Shown in pieces: positions 38,759-50,400 of a stretch of 64,000 nt of DNA. The stretch comes from Stercorarius parasiticus (Eukaryota; Chordata; Aves; Charadriiformes; Stercorariidae): the NCBI GenBank assembly GCA_013396915.1, contig VWZL01001289.1:1-64000 (forward strand). The letters are read 5' to 3'. The stretch's first letter is position 1. Each line of letters starts with the position of its first letter. The translations under genes and the position numbers were made by a program. The notes beneath the pieces were generated by a model. The model saw nothing but the letters and a program-made list of their open reading frames with translations. It was not told the origin of the DNA and searched no databases.

Positions 38759-39315
38759 TGTTATGGTTTGAGGAACCACAATAATTTATTGTCATTTAGA
38801 CAATCATTCTATCACCTGATGACCCCTCCTCAGTCGGGAAGGGGAATCGGCAAAAGACAAGGAAACCCGAGGGCTGAAATATAAACAGATGTAATAGAAT
38901 AAGATTAAATAATTAATACTAATAACACTGAAGAACCAATAATGATCCTGAGACCAATATAAAATACACAAGGATTATACTCAGACAACTCTATCAGTGC
39001 GAAGCTGTTCACTCCCCGCAGGGGACAGCAAATGTTGGACAGTGTGAGCGCTACGGATTCGGGAGGAAGGGAAGGGCTCAGGGGTCCAGTGCCAGGGAAA
39101 GAAGTTCTCAGGATTGCAGCCATCAAGGAAGAGAGAACTTTTCAGCAAACTTTCTAATTTATATTGACTGTGACATCGATGGTACGAAACAATTCTGTCA
39201 GACAGCCTGGGTCAACTGCCGGGGTCGTGCTCCTCCCCATCCCTGCACCTGGCAAGGCTCAAAAACACTGAGACCTTGAAACCCACATACCATAGCTGGC
39301 TACAAAGTAATGGTT
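38759..39315 (-). mobile_element. Solo LTR-like block (avian endogenous retrovirus type)
   Basis: The block starts on the plus strand with 'tgttatggtttg' and has the features of a reversed LTR common in bird genomes. These are an A-rich leader after 'aaggaaacccgaggg', a run of AAT/TAAT-rich sequence, a G+C-rich central part (39000-39125), a reversed TATA-like 'ctaatttatattg' (about 39155), and the 'gggtcaactgccggggtcgtgctcctccc' region upstream of the promoter. Read on the minus strand, the order is promoter region, TATA, transcribed part, an AATAAA-like signal near 38790, and an end in 'aaccataaca'. No internal viral genes flank it. The right limit is uncertain and no target duplication was found. 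Confidence 0.6.
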
Positions 39316-41739
39316 TTCACAAATTCAAACACTAGAGTCTTCTAAAAATGTAGCTTTCCCTAGCATTAGAAGAGACCTTACTGAGAAGTAAAATTACTGA
39401 AAGCGAAATTAATCCCGTGTTGCTCAAACCAGGACAACTTAAAATAGACCAGTTTAGATTTCCACGTATGTTCCATAAAGATATGAAAAGTAACGAGCAA
39501 ATAATGCACAGAATTCATCACTCTCTTTGTGATTTTAAGACTCTGATGAGAATGATGGCTGGTGGCCTGAGTTACCAAGGGTTGAAAGCAAATCCATAGT
39601 CCAATATGTTTGGCAACTATTGATTTACAACCCATCTCTTCTGTCACTTGAATATCAGAATTTAGAACACTATCAAAAGCCTGTGAAAGTTAGGATGTAT
39701 GAAATCTTTTGCTTATTTGTTATTCCCATGAGCTGTCACAGCAATAAAATCAGTTGTTTTGCTCTTAAATACATATCTCTTTGTACTCTGTTATTGTCTA
39801 GGTGTTTAGAAATTGATAGAGTCATCACTTGTTTAATATTTCTCTTGGAATCCAAGGTAAGTTGACTGCCACGTAATTCCTTGGGTCACCCAGTTCCCGT
39901 CTTTGAAAAAGCAACATTAAATTTTCCAGGCTGCTGGCACATCACCTAAGCTCTTCAAACTCTAAGAGATAATCACCAATAGTTCTGAGATTGCTTCAGC
40001 ATCTCAAGAGTTTTGAAAGACCCTACTATTAAAACAGAAAAAGTGAATTGGGTATCATTCACGTGTGAGTAAATAACAGAGCATTATTCACATTCTTGAA
40101 ACTGTTGGATTTTTGCTATTTAACTTGGGTAGCAGATGCCTATTATCTGTCACTCCTACATCTTTCAGCTAACAATGAATAGTTCACATTGACATGTGAA
40201 CAACATGTAATAACAAAGAATACAAGATAGCAGACTATGGAGGACAAGTTTTAAGTAAATTTAATACTAGTGAGGTCTATTCAGTCTTCAACATTTTATT
40301 AAAACTTCCGAACTGAATGACAACTTATGACATTAAGAATGTTAATTTTATTCCACAAACATATCTGAATGAAGAGCTCTCTTGGGGCATAAGTTTGTTT
40401 CACTCAGGTCACCAAATCAGAACTATAGAAAGATGAAGTTGTCAGCACTAAAGATTTAGATGTACAGTGATCATTACACATACAAAATCAGAGCAATTCA
40501 GTTAAATATATATCATCAAAAGCTTACATTAAATAAATTGTCCAACTGGGCAACACATACTGTCTAGCCTTTGCACAGTGAAAAAGGTGCTCCATTTCAC
40601 TCCTCTCACCCTGATACCTAAAATACAAAATTCCAGAAACCCACTGAGTCTTTTCTCCAGTTTAATTTAGAGTGTGCTTTTGCAAAAATCCAATACTAAA
40701 ACCTCTTCAGATAAAATTTCCATTCAGCTATTTTCTTGATGTTTTTGATATCTCTTCCACTGCTTCATCTCATCTCCTTAAATAATTTGGCCAAAAAGTA
40801 CTTTCCCTAAAAATCAGATCTTCCTTATTTTCAGAAACGTATATGCATCATAACACAATAAACTAAACTTATTCAGTAAAATGTGCATAATTTGTCTTGA
40901 ATTAACACTGTCCTTGGGTGCAAATTTTTCCTCTATAAGTTTCTCGAAGAAAAATACCAGTCAAGTCAAGCTTTAATCTTCTCGCTAACATTTTCTTTTT
41001 CCATCCTATTCCTCAATTCTCCCTTTATTGTCCCATAGTGACTGTAAATGAGTCAAGCCAGTCATTATCTCACTATTTTTTTCTTATCTTTCACCAACCG
41101 TTGTGCTATCTGAATGTCTTCTTCACTTCAAGAACATTTGGAAAACGAAAAATTTTAGAATAATTTCTACAACCCAGTATTAACAAATTCTAAGACTGAA
41201 TTTAATTTTACTATTTTTTAGTGACTTTTGATTTTAAGATATGCACTGTAGTCAAAAGACAAAGGCTCTCTCCAAATTTCCCTTCCAATGTGTTACTATT
41301 ATATTGCAGTTAACATCGGGTTCCAAGCCAATGTTCTAAATTGTTCAGAGTTTTTAACAAAAACATCTTATTTGGTCCTACTGCTGTCATACATGGTATT
41401 TTGTGAATAAGAATGTTCTCCTTAGAATTCCCATATTTGCACTTCATAGCTGTATCTCTCCAGAAAAGAAATTAACAAAACTTTTTGATAGAGCAACAAG
41501 GCTTTCTAACCCTGTTTGCTTAACTGCTGAGTAGATTCTGAGTTAATGGCAACCTGTCACTTGCTAGAACAGACTTCTGCTTTTCACCTTGACCTTTTCC
41601 TGACTCCAGAACAGTAGGCACAAAACTAGTTCAAGGCATCCTGAAACTCATGATTGTCTAATAAGGAAGCTACAACCAGGTTTTCTGGTTACCAATGAAA
41701 GATGAAAGCAAGAATGAAACGCACAGGCAGCAGAAGCAG

Positions 41740-43197
41740 GGATAGGTATCCTGGGAAGAGTACAGGGACGCTGCCCAGTTGTGTAGGGATGGGGTCAGGA
41801 AGGCCACGGCGTAGCTGGATCTGAACTTGGCAAGGGATGCAAAGAATAATAAGAAGGGCTTCTACAGGTACATCAACCAGAAAAGGCAGGTCAAAGAAAG
41901 CACACTCCCACTGAGGAGCAAGGCTGGCAAACTGGTAACAATGGATGAGGAAAAAGCTGAGGTACTCAATAACTTTTTTGTCTCAGTCTTCACTAGGAAC
42001 ATCTCTTCCCACACCACTTGAGTAGATGGACCGCAAGGCATCAACTGGGGGAGCCAAGTCCCTCTCACTGTAAGAGAAGATCAGGTTCAAGACCACCTGA
42101 GGAACCTGAACACATGTAAGTCTATGGGACCTGAGGAAATTGGCAGATGTAGTTGCTAAGCCACTCTCCATGATATTTGCAAAATCATGGCAGTCCAGTG
42201 AAGTCCCCAGTAACTGGGAAAAGGGAATCATTGCACCCATTTTTAAAAAGGGTACAAAGGACGATCCTGGGAACTACCGACCTGTCAGCCTCACCTCTGT
42301 GCCTGGGAAGATCATGGAACAGATCTTCCTTGAAGTTAAGGCACATGGAGGACAGGGAGGTGATTTGAGACTGCCAACATGGCTTCAACAAGGACAAGTC
42401 TTGCCTGAGCAACCTAGTGACCTTCTGTGATGGAGTGACTATATCAGTGGACACGGGAAGAGCTATGGATGTCTTCTATCTGGACTTCTCTAAGGCCTTT
42501 GACATAGTCCTTCACATCCCTCTCTCTGAATTGGAGAGAGATGAATTCGATGAGTGGACTGTTCAGTGGATGAGGAATTGGTTGGATGGTCACATCCAGA
42601 GGGTAGTGGTCAGCAGCTCTATGTCCAGATGGAGATTGGTGATAAGTGGTGTCCATCATATTGGGACCAGTACTGTTCAATATCTTTATCAGCAACACAG
42701 ACTGTGGGATTGAGTGCAGCCTCAGCCAGTTTGCCGACGACACCAAGCTGAACGGTGTAGCTGACATGCCTGAGGGATGGGATGCCATTCAGAAGGACGT
42801 GGACAGGCTCAAGAAGTGGGCCTGTGTGAATTTCATGAGGTTCAACTAGGCCAAGTGCAGGGTCCTGTACATGGGCCAAGGAAACCCCCAGTATCAATAC
42901 CGGCTGGGGGATGAAGGGATTAAGGGTAGCCCTGCTGAGAAGGACTTCGGGCTACTGGTAGGTGAAAAGCCTAACATGAGCTGACAATGTGCCCTCTCAG
43001 CCCAGAAACCCAACTGCATCCTGGGCTGCATCAAAAGAAGCGTGGACAGCAGGTTGAGGGAGGTGATTCTGTCCCTCTTCTCTGCTCTGGTGAGACACTA
43101 TCTGGAGTACTGCATCCAGCTCTGAGGCCCTCAGCACAGGAAAGAGATGGACCTATTGGAGCAGGTCCAGAGGATGGCCACAAAAATGACCAGAGGG
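41740..43197 (+). mobile_element. CR1 LINE, plus strand, 3' truncated
   Basis: A plus-strand CR1 begins near 41740 in the segment before the reverse transcriptase ('LARDAKNNKKGFYRYI', open frame 41827-42021). It continues through '[20 protein letters not shown]' (about 42240-42300), '[12 protein letters not shown]' (42474), '[16 protein letters not shown]', 'FADDTKLNGVADMPEG' (42730) and the thumb, up to 'atggccacaaaaatgaccagaggg' at about 43197. There the sequence changes abruptly into a different CR1 portion. It has many stops and at least four frame changes. The 3' untranslated end is missing. Confidence 0.9.
41827..42849 (+). pseudogene. CR1 reverse-transcriptase remnant
   Basis: Successive frames 41827-42021, 42140-42430, 42417-42713 and 42646-42849 together trace the CR1 reverse transcriptase from the region before the fingers to the thumb. 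The palm motif survives as 'FADDTKLNG'. A small deletion is apparent at the 'PQGSILGP' turn, where the reading is 'SGVHH' in one frame and '[10 protein letters not shown]' in the next. It is inactive. Confidence 0.88.
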
Positions 43198-43949
43198 ACT
43201 CAGCCGGCAAGGAGCACAGCGGCAGCAATGATAAATTCTGTGGCTGGGAGCTAGGTCAAGGAGGACAGGGGGTTCCTGGAGCCAGGGAAATCCAAGGAAG
43301 ACAAGAACGCCACTCCCAGGAGCCAGCAGCTCCCATGAGTGAGGTCTATGTGGCAGCGTGGACGTTACCAGAAGCAAATGCAGGAGATTTAAATGGCCCC
43401 GGGGACCACCAGCAACCAGGAGTGCTCTAAACAGGGTGGGCAAACTGGGCATGGCGCATCAGCCAGGGTGTGGTGCGGCAGTTTGTGCAGAAGGATGCTC
43501 ATGAAGGGCCCTGCAGCCTGCATGTTGTATGAGGAGAGAGCAGCAGACATTGTATACCTTGACTTCAGCAAGGCTTTTGACACAGTCTCCCATCCTCACA
43601 GGTACGCTTAGGAAGCGTGGGTTAGATAAGTGGACAGTGAGGCGGATTGAGAACTGGCTGAATGGCAGAGCTCAGAGGGTTGTGATCAGCAACACATCAA
43701 GTTGGCCATGAGGCAGAAATGTGCCCTTGTGGCCAAGAAGGCCAATGGTCTCCTGGGGTGCATCAAAAAGAGCGTGGCCAGCAGGTGGAGGGAGGTCATA
43801 CTCCCCCTCTACTCTGCCCTGATGAGGCTGCATCTGGAGTACTGGGGCTCTGAGCAACCTGATCTAGTTGAAGATGTCCCCGCTCGCTGCAGAGTGTTGG
43901 ACTAGATGACCTTTAAAGGTCCCTTCCAACTGAAACTATTCTATGATTA
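43198..43949 (+). mobile_element. Second CR1 fragment, internally deleted
   Basis: Abutting the previous CR1, this stretch begins with a G+C-rich leader-like part (43198-43520), which I take for a CR1 5' region from 'gtggtgcggcagtttgtgcag' but cannot prove. It jumps at about 43540 into reverse transcriptase ('[14 protein letters not shown]'), loses the catalytic FADD portion, continues at about 43700 with '[20 protein letters not shown]' and '[15 protein letters not shown]', and ends with a proper CR1 3' end 'gaaactattctatgatt' at about 43949. At least two internal deletions are present. Confidence 0.75.
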
Positions 43950-45193
43950 ATTGGATTTTACCTAGTAAGAATGCCTTTCCTACTAAAATGAGGACTCATT
44001 AAAGAGATAGAAATTGATTCAAACAATATTTTAATAGCTATTCACTGAGAGAACACTAGACTAAACATTATCGATGGACCATATTTTTGTAATGAGCAGT
44101 TCTAAGTCACGTTTTTTCCTTTTGTTTTCCCAAGTTTAGGTAATATGTGCACGAAAAATACCAGTTCCTCTCTTGTTCCCTTAAGTATTCTTAGCATTCA
44201 CAAAAGAACCTTAAAATGTTGACAGTGTACAAAAGGAAAATCAAATTGTATATATTTATTGCTACTTTCAGTTTGCTAATGCTATGACTGTGAATTTCTT
44301 ACAGCTGACTTTCATAATTGCAAGAAGTGATGTTTGACAAATTGATACTGTATTTTCCAGTAGTTTGAATTCTCATTTCTTTTTCAACATATCTCAAAAT
44401 TTTATGATGTCATTTAAGGATTTACAATTTTAAGGCACCTGAAATATGTGCTTTTAATTCAACAGCTGATTCAAGAAAAAGCTATGTTGCCATCAAAACT
44501 GATTATCACATTTCCTCAAGCTGTTTTAAGGAAAACAAATATTAAATGACTTAGCAGGACAACTGACAATCTGTTGAAATGTAAAATTTTAAAGTTTTAT
44601 TTTTTTTAAATGAGTGTATGTCTAGCGATTCTATAAACTATTAATTGCTTGTCTACTTGTTACTTGCTGTTCAAAACTATTTTATACTTTTTAAAAACAA
44701 AATAATAGGCATTTAGGAGCTTCACAACTTAATCCTTTTTCTGCTTACACATACAGCACAGTAAACCTTAAATGCTGTAAAAGAACAATTTCATTCTTGA
44801 CTGTAATTTCTTAATCTCTTTCCCTTTCTCTTTGCTCCAGCTGCCCATACATACATACCAAAAGTCTAAAATATTTAGAGGAAATCTCATTTTTTCTCCC
44901 TCTTAAGTGCATTTAAATTTTCAGCTGTTTCCTTGAACAACGTTTTACACACAACTGGTTCTGTTAGCCAATCCTTTTCTTGAGAGTACCAACCTACTCC
45001 AAGTTTGTCTATCAAAATGCCATTACATTTTACATTGAAATCTAATCGCATTTTACAAATAATTTTTCCCCAGCAAATGCGTGTTCAGAAAAAACACACA
45101 GGCTACATTCCACATGCAATCATGCATGTGTTTCGTTTTGTTTTTCCCTTAATCTCTAACATGTCAGATAACTAAACAACCTGTAAAACTTAC
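43950..45193 (-). other. 5' part of the large intron
   Basis: AT-rich sequence between the CR1 fragments and the exon at 45194. No repeat or exon was recognised. Confidence 0.6.
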
Positions 45194-45270
45194 GGCTGTC
45201 CAGGCTTCTTTTCTGCACCGAGAACACAACCATTCATTATGAATTTCATGAGAAGGAACACCATAGCAAC
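45194..45270 (-). CDS. KDM4C: KDM4C-like exon: C-terminal half of PHD finger
   Basis: This is a 77-nt minus-strand exon. The acceptor 'ttattctag' lies above 45270 and the donor 'gtaagt' below 45194. The first two bases complete a serine codon begun in the preceding exon, and 25 residues are read in total, from 'SCYGVPSHE' through '[14 protein letters not shown]', ending in phase 0. It supplies the later zinc ligands of the PHD finger (the Cys of HASC and the C-x2-C after the conserved tryptophan). 'GVPSHEI' followed by W-L-C is the KDM4C form. The next exon (25976) follows in phase 0 after a 19-kb intron. Confidence 0.95.
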
Positions 45271-46208
45271 CTAGAATAAGAGAGATGGATTGATTAATAT
45301 ATTCTACCTTTCTATCTATGATATCATACAATTCAACTGTGTATAAACACTAGTAAAACACACCTCCTGTGACCAAGGAGACTTTTCCAGTCTTGGCTTA
45401 CCGCTAATTCCCTAGTCTATGAAATATATATATTAGACACACAGACACTCTTTCCAAAACTCAAAAGAAACCCAAAACTAAAAAACCCCATACTAAACCA
45501 AACTGAAAATCAAAACAAACAAAAAACGCACCCCAAACACAAAAAAAAAAAAAAACAAACCCAGGGAATTTCTTATTTTCTGTCACTTCAATAGCAAAAC
45601 ACCAATTCTCCCTGCAGTAAATACGTACAATTTTAATTAACGTACTGGCATTTATTCTATGCAACTGTACCGCACTTCCATGTAAGAATTTCACATGGGC
45701 TTCTTAGAGTTAACTATTCGGGCCCTACTGTCTATAGAAGATACTGCAGAAAACCCATGCATTCAACAGTCACTCTTGAAATAAAAAAGAATGCAAGGTG
45801 AAGGAAATAACTGCATATCTAAAGTCAATAGCAATATTCACAAGTCCTCAAATCCAGCAGGATTTCACCCTGACTAGTTAATAAGGACCTACTAACATCC
45901 GACAGCGGTTTAAAATACAAGAAGTAAAAGAGGAATTTAACAGCTCAGAATTGACAGAAGAATCAGAAGTTTGTGATTATTGAAAATTTACAGGAAAGTT
46001 AATTCTTGTATTTTCACAGCAATCTTTTACAAGTAATAGAAAACGTTACGTAGTTATAAAACAAATTTAGCCAGCCATTGAAGCACTATACATGGAAATG
46101 TTCTTCAAGTACTTTTGAAGACATACTAGGGGCCTAGTTAACTATTATTTAACAATAAAACAAAATTTTAAATTACATTTCTGCCAACTGAACAATTAGT
46201 TTATTTAC
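45271..46208 (-). other. KDM4C-like intron
   Basis: A short intron of 938 bp with a gtaaat donor and a ctag acceptor. An A-rich simple stretch lies at about 45540-45556. Confidence 0.88.
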
Positions 46209-46425
46209 TTGCATGAACCCGTACAGAACACTTTGCACAGGAAATCAGAAGACTTGTTCCATCTTCTTCGATAAAGGCATTTGATGGATAGTTTTCAGTG
46301 TTTTCTTCACTATAAATAAAACACATCTCTGGAATAAGAGGTTTAGTCTTTTCATTTTCAGACATCAATGTTTCTGCTGAGTTTGCTTCCCCGAAAGTAG
46401 GACACTCTTCATCATGATTGTCTGG
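46209..46425 (-). CDS. KDM4C: KDM4C-like exon: linker and start of PHD finger
   Basis: This is a 217-nt minus-strand exon between the acceptor 'attttccag' and the donor 'gtaaat'. It reads 72 codons plus one base, starting '[11 protein letters not shown]' and running through '[19 protein letters not shown]' and '[19 protein letters not shown]'. The C-A-K-C pair and the histidine of H-A-S are the first zinc ligands of the PHD finger. The acidic linker before it is typical of this part of KDM4C. KDM4 enzymes remove methyl groups from trimethylated H3K9 and H3K36; that activity lies in the JmjC domain, not here. This exon belongs to the chromatin-reading half. Phase fits both neighbouring exons. 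Confidence 0.96.
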
Positions 46426-47268
46426 CTGGAAAATAAACAGAATTTATATTTAAGTAAAAGAAAGGAGAGTCAGTCTTACTCTTCCTTTTGTCAATGATGA
46501 AATGACTTTTCCCCTCCCAGCTCTTGCACTAACGATGGAACAGTTTCATGAGAAAATTAACCACTCCTAGGCATCTATCACCGTCATTCTATAGTTCCTT
46601 GACTCTTCAAATAAATGTGAAATCTAGAATAGCACTCAGCCTGCAAACTAGTGTTACTGCAGCGGTGTTCAATGATACTGTACCTCTTTCGCCCTTTGAG
46701 CCCTTTAACTGGGTCCAGTGCAATACAAGTTTTCTTCCTAGTTACCATGCAGTTTAGCAGCTTCAGAATTAGTACCACAGTACTAAGGCAGCATTTTTAG
46801 CTGATATTTGACACAGGAATTCCATAAGCCAGTATCAAACAGTGCGCTGCATTAGACTGTTTCTATGGCAATATTGTTCCGGAGAAGGCCTAAGTACTGT
46901 GAAAACACTTATTTCTTCAACACTGCGGGAAGCACACACAGAAGAGGCTCTGATAAAAAGCATTTGAAGATGGACATTTGAGGAAATAGCTAAAAGATAC
47001 AAACCTGTGTGGATTCACTACCTCCAAAACCACACATACACGAACACCAATCCTACATAAACCCTAGTAAAAGGCACACACTGCCTGCAACCAAGGATAA
47101 ACGCAGGTGAGCAGAGTACCAGTTCTAATTTTAACAATATTGAGTTTATTTGCTTCTCATACAAATCAAATGCACAAGCTTATCTTATTTCTAATTTACT
47201 GGAAATGAAGTAGCTGGGCAGCTAGTTCACACTTGACCCGGAGATGGAGCTGTTAGGATCTTGCTTAC
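46426..47268 (-). other. KDM4C-like intron
   Basis: An 843-bp intron with a gtaagc donor and a tttccag acceptor. Nothing else was recognised in it. Confidence 0.88.
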
Positions 47269-47450
47269 CTTGTAGTATGGCATGAGAAGAGTGCAAATGG
47301 CACAGTGTGGTTCCTTTTTTGCACAAGCTGCGTTATACTCTTTTTCAGCTTTGAAATTGGGTACTCTTGTCTGCCAAAGGTAGACCAAAGGCCTGGCCCA
47401 TGTCTCTGTCTCTTGAACTTCCTCTTCAGTTAAGGTAGTTTCAGGCAGTT
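47269..47450 (-). CDS. KDM4C: KDM4C-like exon: pre-PHD conserved region
   Basis: This is a 182-nt minus-strand exon. The acceptor 'ctttaag' lies above 47450 and the donor 'gtaagc' below 47269. Two bases complete a codon from an upstream exon, and 60 codons follow: '[20 protein letters not shown]', then '[10 protein letters not shown]', 'EKEYNAACA', and '[14 protein letters not shown]' at the end. The WA.PL..LWQT and [12 protein letters not shown] blocks are conserved across KDM4A-C just before the PHD finger; the cysteine pair in HCAIC probably contributes to the zinc-bound fold. The upstream neighbour must end in phase 1. I could not identify it with confidence. Confidence 0.95.
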
Positions 47451-50400
47451 CTTAAAGAAAAAAACAACTGGTTACATGGTAGCCCTGGAATGAAGACAAA
47501 CAACAATGATCTGCCATGTGCACTAACAACCAAGATAAAGTGATCCTGTAAGAAGTCTGTGTGTGAATACAAATGCAGAAGTCTAAAAGAATTATGCATC
47601 AGGACAAACAATACAAAAAAGTGCTTTGACACCCATGTCATGAGCTGACTGCTCCACACAGAGCATAAGTATGTCACTAGCTCTACCATTCACAATTTCT
47701 ATTAATATCCACAACATTGCATCTCACTCTCCCACTCCTTAATTCCTCCAACCTCTACCCCATATCCCTCTATGTGTTCTGCCCTGAACTCCTTGAAGAT
47801 GGAACATGTTGCACCCTGACAAGCACCACCAGACAAATCACTCCATTCACCCACAAAGGCACTTCTGAAGCCTTTGTGGAAACTGACACTCATTTTCCAA
47901 AGGTAAAAAGAGATCAATGTTATAGCCAGGGAGTAACAGGGAACAATAAGATGTAAGATGTAGCTGAAGATGCATGCTGGACACCACTATGGGAAAAATT
48001 ATTTGCTAATATCAGTGATCTGTTCTGGATGTTGTAAAAGTTTGTTTTACTTTTTAGTAGTGTTGCCATGCAGGGCTCCGTAAAAGTGACTTCATGAAAT
48101 TAGACGCCTGTAGAGAAGCTGGGAAATAAAATCAGACTGAAATGCAAAGAGAAATAGCTTATTCAATAGGAGTAATCTAAAAATGTAATCATTTTCTGTT
48201 AATAAAGATGTGAAAAAGGGAAAGCTGTGAAAAAGAGGCTGGTTGTAAAACTCTTGCCCCAGTGAAATCAATAGCAGAATTATTAACGATCCAGTCGTTA
48301 ACACCAGAATTTCAGCCCAGTCACATGTTTGAGCCAGCTAGAAACCTCAAGGTATCTTCACAGGCAACCTAGAGAGTTTGCCACCTGCAAAATATACAGA
48401 TTATGGGGAAGGAAATGTCTCCTCTTTCTAGAAAGGAAAGCACTGATGACGGTAAATGTTAATTATATTTTTCTGAATTGGGTCCTTATACACTGCTCTG
48501 ATTAATGATGCTGTGGTTCAGTTAGTTCAAGTGGACAGTGCTTATTAAACCTTTCATGATCAATGAGAAGGCATGCAGGTGTCAATTAGAATAATTAAAA
48601 TAATGTGACTGTAGGAAGGAAAATGTGGAAAGTTACTGAATAGAACTTTCAGACAACAAAAAAAGGTCTATAGTAGGCAGTCCTTTTCTAATGATGTATT
48701 TAAGAAAAACTGTTTCTTTCACAAGAAGAAAATTCCAATAGATAAATGTTTAATGAAGTACATTAAGCTGAATCATCACATTCCGTCAGCCCATGACTGC
48801 CTTCCACTTTACAAAAAAGCGGAGGCTTTATGGGTCTCCTCCTATGATAAACTGTCACGCATTGCCACAAAAGCTCTATAAAGTTGATAGCATTTTCATT
48901 GGTGTTGATTAAAATATGGATTAAAATATTTTTCTTCAAACAAACCAAATGTAGCAAAAATAAATTAATGTATGTGAATTTTATTTCTTTTTTTTTTTCA
49001 AGAAAACTAATATCAATTCAATAAACAATTGCCAATAATCCAGGTAGAAGGACGAATACAAAACATCTGCAAAAAAGCTGTCACCAAGTCAATATTCAGC
49101 AGCACAGCTTTATGGTGAATAATGTAGCTGTAAAAGAACAGCAGTGAAGAAGTAGCTGAACACAAGGAAGAAATGAAAATATAAAATGCCGGCAACACTT
49201 TTATAGCTTTCTGTATTACTTATTTTTTAAGTTAAAACCTTAACTAAGCTTTTAGTTAAAAACAGTCTGTCCAATCATATTTTTTCTATTGCATGCAATT
49301 ATCTGGAACTCTAAAATAAATAGCTCTGAAATCTATGCCTCTAGTTCCATTTCTATCTATTTAAGTCTTCCCTTACAGAACAGTCTCACAAGTGGCTTCA
49401 TCTTTGCTAACTTATTTTACAAATTCTTTCTTTGACATTATTTTCCTTCAGGAGCTTATACTGCCATTATTTTAAATATTTTCAATACAGTTGTGACCTC
49501 TCATAGAATTCAGGGCTTGATTGTGCCTGATGAAGAAAACAAAGAGGAACACAAAACGTATTGTGAAGGTTTGTAACTTAACACCTTCCATATCTATTAT
49601 CCACTTTGAAACTGACATCCTTTGATTGTGGCACTCCTTATCACTGCTGAGTAATTCTCCCAGGAGAGTTGAAGCCTTCACCCTGAACCTCATCCTATTA
49701 TGCTCCTCTTTAGTCAAAAATCTATCTTTGGATTTCCAGTCTATTCTGAATTAATTCTGAATCAATTCTATGATGATACCTCTGGTTCTCTCACATGGTC
49801 CTCTGGTTTTCCACTGCCTCCAGCACATTGCTGAGTTCATGACCTTATTGGTTCTGCTTTTGATGAGAACAATATTTATATCTTAATTGCATATAAACTC
49901 CACAATTGCAGTTCCTTCTTGTGTGATCTTTACAAATCCTTTCCAAACCAAGGGAGTGAAAAGAGTGCAAGAGCCAGGAATAAAGCTGGCAGTACTCTTA
50001 AAACAATTTGTTGCTTTCAAAAGCTTTGTATTTATTTTCAAACCTCATTCCAAAAGAAGCCAGGGACAAAGTGTCTTATGCAGATGTACCAGACTGCATC
50101 TTCCATAATCTCCAAAAAATTTAACACTATTTTAATAAATTCATTTTCCCCTTTACCTTACATGTTTAGAGCAACTACTTCCAGTTACTTATTCACTAGA
50201 AGTGAATCCTCCTCATTTGCCTCTGTTGTCTATATCTCTAATTATGCATTCTATCACCTTTGAGGTATGACTGTCTCTTTAATGCTCCTTACTGCAGTCT
50301 CATAGTCTCTTTGCATGAGCTTTGGCTACCAAGCTTTCTGATGTGAATCTCCTGCATATTACACCCTGCAATCTCGCACTCCGCTCCACCAAAACAAGCG

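Larger units (their letters stand above)
26032..45193 (-). other. KDM4C-like intron, about 19.2 kb
   Basis: This is the large intron between the PHD and extended-PHD exons, with a gtaagt donor at 45193 and a tttag acceptor at 26032. It holds simple repeats, an assembly gap, an old CR1 relic (30925-31085), an orphan frame (34324-34720), an LTR-like block and two CR1 fragments, listed separately. The rest is AT-rich sequence without recognised genes. Confidence 0.85.

Noticed and set aside
42987..43452. Long overlapping frames on both strands (up to 147 codons)
   Set aside because: They are shadows of CR1 sequence in non-coding phases. The G+C richness keeps several frames open.
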